Source: DASZMJ01 sp035551935 (GTDB lineage Bacteria > Planctomycetota > Planctomycetia > Isosphaerales > Isosphaeraceae). From it: DNA of 28,020 nt. The stretch covers positions 1-28,020 of the forward strand of contig DASZMJ010000518.1 of NCBI GenBank assembly GCA_035551935.1, written 5' to 3'. A model generated the notes under the pieces. The model was not told the origin of the DNA, did no database searches, and saw nothing but the letters and a program-made list of their open reading frames with translations. Positions within the stretch are counted from its first letter, which is position 1. Each line of letters opens with the position of its first letter. Shown here piece by piece: positions 22,584-28,020 of the stretch. A program made the translations under genes and the position numbers.

Positions 22584-23906
22584 ATGCGTGCGATCGGCGC
22601 GACGATGGTCCTGGGGACGGTACTCGCCGGTTCGTCGCCGGCCGTGGGAGCCGCGGAACGGCCGAATCTCGTCCTGATCCTGGCCGATGACCTGGGCTGG
22701 GGCGACGTCGGCTTCAACGGCCGCAAGAGCTGGGCGACGCCGAACCTCGACCGCTTCGCGGCGCAGGGGACGACCTTCCGCCGCTTCTACACCGCCGGGG
22801 CCGTCTGCAACCCGAGCCGCGCGGCGATCCTGACCGGCAAGTCGACGATCCACTGCGGAGTGACGGGCAACGGCGACGACCTGCCTTCCCGCGAGGTCAC
22901 GGTCGCCGAGGCCCTCAAGGCGCAGGGCTACGCCACCGGCCTCTTCGGCAAGTGGCACCAGGGCCGCCCCCGCGCCGGCGCGAAGGAATCCGTCCACCCG
23001 ATGGACCAGGGCTTCGACGAGTTCTTCGGCGATGTCGACGCCCGCGACGCCTGGGAGAAGTTCCCGAAGCGACTCTGGGACGGCCGCACCCAGAGGCCCG
23101 TCGCCGGCTACGCCGATGACCTCTTCACCGACCGCGCGATCGACTTCCTGAAACGCCGGCGACAGCGGCCGTTTTTCCTCTATATCCCCTACATCAACTC
23201 TCATTTCAACATCGCGGCGCCCGAGGATGAGATCGCTCGCTTCCGGGGCAAGTTCGCCGAGGTCGACCCGAAACATCCCGCGAATGCGACGTATGCGGCG
23301 ATGGTCGCGCGGCTGGACCGCAACGTCGGTCGGGTCCTGGCGGCGCTCGACGAGCAGGGGCTGGCGGGCAACACGCTGGTCGTCTTCACGAGCGACCAGG
23401 GGGCGACGTTCGAGTCGGGCAACAAGGGCACGAGCGTCTATCACGACAGCAACGCCCCGTTCCGCGGCCAGAAGCGGACGCTCTGGGAGGGCGGGATGCG
23501 AGTCCCGGCCGCCGCGCGCTGGCCGGGGCACATCCCCGGAGGAACGGTGTCGGACGCGGTCATGCAGACGATCGACCTTTTCCCCACCTTCCTCGCGGCC
23601 GCCGGCGTGCGGCCCGAGTCGGCCTGGCATCTCGACGGGAACGACCTGCTGCCGGCCTGGACCCGCGGCGCGCCCTCGCCCGATCGCACCCTCTTCTTCG
23701 AGTGGCGCAGCGAGGGGTCCGACCTCGTCGCCGCCCTGCGGGGGGACTTCAAGCTCGTCGTTCAGCGCGGCGGCAAGCCCGAGCTCTACGACGTCGTCGC
23801 CGACCCCGCCGAGCGTCGCGACGTCTCGGCCCTCCACCCCGACCTCGTCCGCGGCCTCCATTCCGACTTGAAAGCCTGGCTGGCGACCGAATCCCGCGCG
23901 GACTGA
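22584..23906 (+). CDS. Secreted formylglycine-dependent sulfatase
   Basis: The 440-residue product begins MRAIGATMVLGTVLAGSSPA with a signal peptide ending near VGA-AERPN. GAGGG lies 8 nt upstream of the ATG at 22584, chosen over a GTG nine bases earlier. Sulfatase features are complete: metal-binding ILADDLGWGDVGF, the formylglycine motif CNPSR at residues 75-79, LFGKWHQGR, FTSDQG (Asp-Gln at the late metal site, where Asp-Asn is commoner) and RGQKRTLWEGGMRVPAAARWPG. It desulfates glycans or related compounds in the periplasm or outside the cell after maturation by a formylglycine-generating enzyme not in the window. Planctomycetes carry many such genes. It may belong to the sigma/anti-sigma unit (99-bp gap). 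Confidence 0.95.
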   Translation: MRAIGATMVLGTVLAGSSPAVGAAERPNLVLILADDLGWGDVGFNGRKSWATPNLDRFAAQGTTFRRFYTAGAVCNPSRAAILTGKSTIHCGVTGNGDDLPSREVTVAEALKAQGYATGLFGKWHQGRPRAGAKESVHPMDQGFDEFFGDVDARDAWEKFPKRLWDGRTQRPVAGYADDLFTDRAIDFLKRRRQRPFFLYIPYINSHFNIAAPEDEIARFRGKFAEVDPKHPANATYAAMVARLDRNVGRVLAALDEQGLAGNTLVVFTSDQGATFESGNKGTSVYHDSNAPFRGQKRTLWEGGMRVPAAARWPGHIPGGTVSDAVMQTIDLFPTFLAAAGVRPESAWHLDGNDLLPAWTRGAPSPDRTLFFEWRSEGSDLVAALRGDFKLVVQRGGKPELYDVVADPAERRDVSALHPDLVRGLHSDLKAWLATESRAD

Positions 23907-23947
23907 ACGGACGCGATGACCCCAACCTCGACGCCGGAGACCCGACC

Positions 23948-24409
23948 ATGCCCGCCCGATCCACGCTCGCCGCGCTGCTCGTCCTCCTCCTGGCCGCGAC
24001 GTCCCCCGCCGACGACAAGGAGAAGAAGCCCGAGGGGGACCTCGGCAAGGTCCAGGGGAAGTGGACCGCCCGCTACGGCCCGAACGACATCCCGATCACC
24101 ATCGAGGTCAAGGGCGAGGACGTCACCGCCGTCATCACCAACGACAACGGCGAGATGACCCTCAAAGGGCGGCTCAAGATCGACGACAAGGCCAAGCCGC
24201 ACAAGACCGTCGACTGGCTCGACTTCAAGCTCCCCAACGGCGACGACGCCCAGGAGAACCTGGCCATCTACGAGCTGAACGCCAAGGGGGACGAGTGGAA
24301 GGTCTGCAACGGCGGCGCCGGCAAGCCCCGTCCCACCGAGTTCAAGGAGGGGGACAACGGCGACGACCCGCACCTCATCGTCTTCAAGCGCCCGAAGGAC
24401 GGCCAATGA
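23948..24409 (+). CDS. Secreted TIGR03067-like protein
   Basis: The 153-residue product starts at 23948 (MPARSTLAALLVLLLAATSPADD) with a signal peptide. The mature part fits the planctomycete domain TIGR03067: KVQGKWTARYGPNDIPITIE, then LKIDDKAKPHKTVDWLDF, then LAIYELNAKGDEWKVCNGG-(6)-RPTEFKEG and IVFKR at the end. A lipocalin-like beta-barrel is likely. The function is unknown. It lies 41 bp downstream of the sulfatase and may be cotranscribed with it; a G/C-rich hairpin lies 72 bp beyond its stop. Confidence 0.85.
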   Translation: MPARSTLAALLVLLLAATSPADDKEKKPEGDLGKVQGKWTARYGPNDIPITIEVKGEDVTAVITNDNGEMTLKGRLKIDDKAKPHKTVDWLDFKLPNGDDAQENLAIYELNAKGDEWKVCNGGAGKPRPTEFKEGDNGDDPHLIVFKRPKDGQ

Positions 24410-24480
24410 CGTGACCTCGCGCCGACCGCCGCCGGGCCACGCCCGCGACTCGGGACGTCGGCCCTCGCCTCCACGCCTGA

Positions 24481-24507
24481 GCCCGCCCGCCGATCGGCGG
24501 GGCGGGC
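24481..24507. terminator. G/C-rich hairpin between convergent genes
   Basis: The core palindrome CCGCCGATCGGCGG is extended to GCCCGCC…GGCGGGC on both sides. It lies between the TIGR03067-like gene (plus) and the delta-60 protein gene (minus). There is no U-tract on either side, so bidirectional termination is a guess. Confidence 0.45.
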
Positions 24508-24551
24508 ACTTGACGGAAGCTCGGTCGCCACTTGGTCGCCAGCGGGGCGCG

Positions 24552-26595
24552 TCAGCGGACGAGGACCGGCGCGACGAAGGGGGCGCCGCTGTCGTCGAGC
24601 TCGAGGTCGATGGCGTTGACGATCGCCGCCGGGGAGACGACGAGCTGCATGACGCCGGGCCGGCGGGGTCGGCCGGCGAGGGACAGGGAGATCGAGTGGG
24701 TGCGGGCGCAGGGCGAACGCACGTGTTTCGCAAATCCTTGTCCTGCAAGGATTTGCAATCTAGTGCACGGAATTCAACTAGTCGCAAGTTCTTTGCAGAC
24801 AAGGATTTGTGAATTAGATGCGTTTGCCCTGGGTGCGGGCGTTGTACGTCGCGCGGGTGATCCTCGGGGCCCGGTTACGGCCCGAGCCCAGCAGCTCGAA
24901 ATACGAGGTCGGGTAGTTGGTGGGGGTGGTCGCGTTGAGCGCCTGGTCGATCATCAGCACGATCGTCCGCGCCCCGCGCCGGCCGATGACCTCGCGCACC
25001 CCGACGATGTGCGGCGGGACCAGCGACACCCCCGCCGGCACCTGCGGGCCCCCCGGCTTCAGCACCGGCGTCGTCGGCAACGGGCCGACGACCGGGAACA
25101 TCGGGTTGGGCCCGGGCGACGGGCTTGGGTTGGGATTCGGCGTCGGCGAGGGTGACGGCGTCGGTAGCGCCGACTCGCCGTTCAGAAGCAGCCGCGCGGC
25201 GCCGAGCATGGGCTGGATCGTGCTGCTCGAGCCGCCGCCGAGGCCCGATTGCGGTGCCACGAGCCCGCCGACGACGACCTTGCCGTCGGGCGTCAGCGCC
25301 AGCCCGTCGGCCTGGGCGACAGTCAGGTTCCCGGGCGTGCCCGGATCGATCGCGAACGGGATGAGGGTTGAGCCGTTCGTGCCGAACTGGGGATCGACCA
25401 CGCCGCCGGGGTCGATCTGGACCACACCGAAGCTGGAGTAGGGGAACGTCGTTCCGACGGTCCCGGCGACGAGCAGGCGGCCGTTGGGCTCGACGACGAC
25501 CCCGAATGCTTCCTCCGAGGGGCCGCCTAAGCCGAGGGATGCGGTCGGGTCGCCGAGCGTGACGGCCATCGTGCCGCCGCTGCCGAAGGAGGTATCGAGC
25601 GGGCCGATGGGCAGGAAGCGGGCCACGCCGAAGACGCCCTGGGACCCGCCGACGGCGACGATCTTGCCGTCGGGCTGGAGCGCCAGGCCCTCGATGCCCG
25701 TATTGTGGGCCTGGGCGTCCGCGGTCTGCTGCCCGCCAGTCCCGAACGAGGTGTCGACCGTCCCATCGGGGTTCAGTCGCGTGAGCGCGTAGAGGTTGGC
25801 GCCGCCCGAGGCGGCTGCAATCTCGGCCCCCCCGACGACGATCTTGCCGTCGGGCTGGATAGCCAGCGCGTTGGCCTGCGCGGAATCGGGGAAGGTCACC
25901 GTCTGCAACCCGCCCGTCCCGAAGGAGGCGTCGGGCTGCCCGGCGGCCGTCAGTCGTGCGATCGCGAATTCGTTACCCAACAACCCGGCCGAGAACGAAC
26001 CGGCCAGGACGATCTTGCCGTCGGGCTGGAGCGCAATGGCATTCGCGACCGAAGTACCGGTGAAGGACACGGTCCCCGTCCCGCCGGTGCCGAAGGAGGT
26101 ATCGACTGTCCCGTCAGGGTTGAACCGGGCGATGAGCATCGAGTCGGGGCCCAGCCCCCCGCCGGCGACCAGGATCTTCCCGTCCGGTTGGAGGGCCATG
26201 CCCGTCGCCTCGAGCTGCGGTGATCCGGTCACCCCGACCGTCGCCGACCCGCCGGAGCCGAAGGACGCGTCGAGCGTGCCGTCGGCGTTCAGTCGCGCGA
26301 CACCGAAGTCATCGGTGCCGCCGAAACCCGTGGTGGATATAAGCGCCGTGCCCGCGAGGACGACTTTGCCGTCAGGCTGGACGGCGACTAGGCCGGGGGT
26401 CACCGGTGCGACGCCCGGATTGAGGGCCAGGGTCTGAAATCCCGTCTGGTTGAAGGTCGCGTCGAGCTGGCCCGGGGAGAGGACGAGGCGCTCCTCGAGC
26501 CCCTCGAATCGCGGCACGACCCGGCGCCGGCCGCGTCGCGGGCGAGCAGGACGGGACGAGGGTCGATCGGCTTCGGTCGGGTGTCGGCTCGTCAT
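24552..26595 (-). pseudogene. Secreted delta-60 repeat protein, interrupted near its C-terminus by the mobile element
   Basis: The product reads 593 residues to a stop inside the inserted element (last five residues QGKRI come from it). Removing 133 bp restores 636 residues ending APVLVR at 24552. The N-terminus has a basic stretch and FEGLEERLVLSPG, like the LEPR-xLL motif of large planctomycete exported proteins. Then come about seven delta-60 repeats of the type ALQPDGKIVLAG…ARLNPDGTVDTSFGTGG, likely a beta-propeller. A Pro/Ser linker (PTPSPSPTPNPNPSPSPGP) leads to a final beta domain that the insertion breaks about 48 residues before the end. GGAGG precedes the ATG. The truncated protein may still be made; the function is unknown. 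Confidence 0.88.
24709..24831. mobile_element. MITE-like element, copy B (123 bp)
   Basis: Same length and ends as copy A but in the opposite orientation: the plus strand starts CAGGGCGAACGCACGTG and ends ATTAGATGCGTTTGCCCTG. A perfect 10-bp duplication GGTGCGGGCG lies at 24699-24708 and 24832-24841. An internal 11-bp perfect hairpin GCAAATCCTTG-TCCTG-CAAGGATTTGC lies at 24730-24756. The 19 terminal bases at one end equal copy A; the interior is diverged. Confidence 0.9.
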
Positions 26596-26850
26596 GGCTC
26601 AAACCTCCACGAGACGTCGGGGGGTTGGTGGGCGTTACGCTGCGACGTTGGCTGGCGATGGTCCCATTCAGCGCGCGATCCGTGCCGGGCGACGGCCCCG
26701 AGCCCGGCGGGGCCGACCTCGATCGGTTTCGTCGTGTCGCGAACTCTTCGATCCGTCGGGGAGCCGATCGGTGGGGAGGGGGCGTCTTCGCCTGGCGGTG
26801 AGACCGGTCCGATCATCTCACCGCCCGTTTCATGTTGTTTTCGTTATGAC
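26596..26850. other. Region upstream of the delta-60 protein gene
   Basis: No gene is visible. It contains the delta-60 gene's ribosome-binding site (GGAGG ending 8 nt before the ATG at 26595) and presumably its promoter, which I could not place. Confidence 0.3.
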
Positions 26851-26910
26851 GACAGGATACACGGCGGCATAGTGCTTGTTGACAAGCACTATGCCGCCGT
26901 GTATCCTGTC
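26851..26910. repeat. 60-bp near-perfect palindrome
   Basis: Arms of 29 bp (26851-26879 and 26882-26910, outer end GACAGGATACACGG) are perfectly complementary around a 2-nt centre. The plus strand also reads TTGACA (26879-26884), 17 bp, TATCCT (26902-26907), a promoter-like arrangement formed by the centre and right arm. An unusually AT-rich stretch follows. Confidence 0.92.
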
Positions 26911-26917
26911 ATTTCGC

Positions 26918-26990
26918 CACGCATTTATAAAATTCATGTTTATGTTTTTTATATTGAATAATTATTATATGAAAGACAATAGTTTAGTTG
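26918..26990. other. AT-rich island
   Basis: About 70 bp dominated by A and T (for example TTTTTTATATTGAATAATTA) in an otherwise about 70% GC window. No open frame of note. It directly follows the 60-bp palindrome. It could be a promoter-rich leader, an unwinding element or imported DNA; no iterons or binding boxes confirm any of these. Confidence 0.7.
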
Positions 26991-27060
26991 CACGGAAGCT
27001 CTGGTGGCCAAGCCACATGTGATGCCCTAACCCTACGCTCTCCCGCCCTTCACCGCGGCG

Positions 27061-27141
27061 GGGTGGCACGCCCTGAGTCCTCGAAGGGCGTGGGCTTCGT
27101 CGACGGGGCCACGCCCTTCGAGGACTCAGGGCGTGCCACCC
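27061..27141. repeat. Palindromic intergenic repeat, 33-bp perfect arms
   Basis: Arms at 27061-27093 and 27109-27141 are perfect reverse complements around a 15-bp spacer; the outer end is GGGTGGCACGCCCTGAGTCC. It lies just upstream of the pirin promoter and resembles the other large fold-back repeats in the window in structure but not in sequence. Confidence 0.9.
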
Positions 27142-27156
27142 GGTTGCATCGACCCC

Positions 27157-27185
27157 TTGACACGCCGTTGGTTGACGCGTAAACT
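27157..27185 (+). promoter_or_regulatory. Sigma-70 promoter of the pirin gene
   Basis: TTGACA (27157-27162), a 17-bp spacer, then TAAACT (27180-27185). The start would fall near 27192, about 95 nt before the pirin ATG. Confidence 0.6.
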
Positions 27186-27226
27186 ATTAACGTGAGATCG
27201 GCCGGACCGGCCGGTCTCCCTCACGC

Positions 27227-27254
27227 CCAATGGTTGGAATGTCAACCATTGGGA
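27227..27254 (+). promoter_or_regulatory. 11-bp inverted repeat in the pirin leader
   Basis: CCCAATGGTTG and CAACCATTGGG are perfect complements around GAATGT. The site lies downstream of the promoter and 31 bp before the ATG. It may be a repressor operator (28 bp) or an RNA hairpin in the leader. Confidence 0.5.
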
Positions 27255-27285
27255 TGTCATCGAATCGCGGAGGGAGGGTCGGGCG

Positions 27286-27984
27286 ATGATCCGCGTCCGG
27301 AGGGGTGAGGATCGGGGCGGGTTCGACCACGGGTGGCTGGAGACGAGGCACACGTTCTCGTTCGGGGACTACTATGACCCGGCGCAGATGGGGTTCCGGT
27401 CGCTCCGGGTCATGAACGAGGACTGGATCAAGCCGGGGGCGGGGTTCGGGATGCACCCGCACCGGGACATGGAGATCGTGACGTACGTGCTCTCGGGCGC
27501 CCTGGCGCATAGGGACAGCACCGGCGGCGCCGGGGTGATCGGCGCCGGCGAGCTCCAGCGGATGACGGCGGGGACGGGCATCCGGCACAGCGAGTTCAAC
27601 GCCTCGGCCGAGGAGCCGGTCCACCTGTACCAGATCTGGCTCCTGCCCGAGCGGCCGGGCCTGACGCCTGGCTACGACCAGCGGGCCTTCCCGGAGTCGG
27701 AACGCCGGAACCGCTTCCAGGTCGTCGCGGCGCCCGACGGCGCCGACGGGGCGCTCACGATCCGGCAAGACGCCCGCCTGGCGCTGGCATCCCTGGTCGA
27801 GGGCGCGGCCGTCTCGCATCCGATCGCCCCCGGCCGGCACGCGTGGGTCCAGGTGCTGCGCGGGTCGGTGAACCTCGACGGCCACTCGCTCCAGGCCGGC
27901 GACGGCGCGGCGGTCAGCGACGAGCCGAGCTTGGAGATCGCGGCGCGGGAGGATTCGGAGGTCTTGCTGTTCGACCTGGCCTGA
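27286..27984 (+). CDS. Pirin family protein (YhhW-like quercetinase type)
   Basis: The 232-residue product is a complete two-cupin pirin. The metal ligands of the N-terminal cupin are His57 and His59 (GMHPHRDMEIVTYVLSG), His101 and Glu103 (GTGIRHSEFN). Also typical are RHTFSFGDYYDP near residues 21-32, VHLYQIWLLPE, and a C-terminal cupin ending SEVLLFDLA. Bacterial pirins bind Fe or another divalent metal and some oxidise quercetin; others act in regulation, so the substrate is uncertain. The ATG at 27286 follows GGAGGG. A good promoter and a palindromic site lie upstream. It ends close to the window's edge, where the sequence turns into a run of G. Confidence 0.95.
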   Translation: MIRVRRGEDRGGFDHGWLETRHTFSFGDYYDPAQMGFRSLRVMNEDWIKPGAGFGMHPHRDMEIVTYVLSGALAHRDSTGGAGVIGAGELQRMTAGTGIRHSEFNASAEEPVHLYQIWLLPERPGLTPGYDQRAFPESERRNRFQVVAAPDGADGALTIRQDARLALASLVEGAAVSHPIAPGRHAWVQVLRGSVNLDGHSLQAGDGAAVSDEPSLEIAAREDSEVLLFDLA

Positions 27985-28020
27985 TGCGGTCGCGGGGGGG
28001 GGGGGGGGGGGGGGGGGGGG

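Noticed and set aside
23390..23404. Asp-Gln in place of Asp-Asn in the sulfatase's late metal site as a sign of inactivity
   Set aside because: Asp-Gln and Asp-His occur at this place in other active sulfatase subfamilies, and all other motifs are intact.
19053..23861. A 1,602-codon open frame on the minus strand
   Set aside because: It passes through the reverse strand of the MarR, GNAT, sigma and sulfatase genes with Arg/Pro/Gly-rich low-complexity sequence. Only its last 120 codons are the VOC protein. It is a GC-content shadow.
26988..27182. 64-codon plus-strand frame before pirin
   Set aside because: It mainly translates the 33-bp inverted repeat and the pirin promoter; no ribosome-binding site.

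Overview
The window is about 28 kb of very GC-rich DNA that looks planctomycetal, probably Isosphaerales-like (inference). The signs are a DUF1559 type II pseudopilin-like protein, a TIGR03067-like protein, a large secreted delta-60 repeat protein with an LEERLVLS-type N-terminal motif, a formylglycine sulfatase beside an ECF sigma/anti-sigma pair, tandem SGNH proteins, and many palindromic intergenic repeats. No rRNA, tRNA, CRISPR array or complete transposase was recognised. The last 27 bases are a pure G run, probably an end-of-contig artefact.

Layout. 1-780: remnants of an amidase and a Fic protein. 905-3251 (minus): a tandem universal stress protein and a baeRF-type (eRF1-like) gene cut in two by a 123-bp mobile element. 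3683-5164 (minus): an LDH2/MDH2-like protein and a conserved hypothetical, separated by a large fold-back repeat. 5498-8544 (plus): a beta-CASP metallo-beta-lactamase and an 11-segment membrane protein. 8690-9040 (minus): a small secreted protein. 9373-14676 (plus): a CopA-type Cu+ ATPase and two coupled SGNH hydrolases. 15040-17715 (minus): a probable operon of DUF1559 protein, small lipoprotein and DUF3616-like secreted protein. 17857-18936 (minus): a DHH phosphoesterase. 19053-20051: a divergent VOC protein/MarR regulator pair with a candidate operator. 20108-21034 (minus): a double-GNAT acetyltransferase. 21194-24409 (plus): ECF sigma, anti-sigma, sulfatase and TIGR03067-like protein. 24552-26595 (minus): the delta-60 repeat protein, truncated by a second copy of the 123-bp element. 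27286-27984 (plus): a pirin.

The strongest observation is a family of 123-bp MITE-like elements. The two copies have the same length, near-identical termini (CAGGGC-AACGC), internal hairpins and perfect 10-bp target-site duplications (GTCCGCCAGG and GGTGCGGGCG). Each sits inside a minus-strand gene. Removing 133 bp (element plus one duplication) restores the reading frame exactly in both cases, giving a 411-residue baeRF protein and a 636-residue delta-60 protein. The element supplies the stop codons, and at the baeRF locus it also supplies an in-frame ATG to the separated C-terminal half. A second notable feature is a palindromic repeat present three times, in frame, in the linker between the two metal-binding domains of the copper ATPase.
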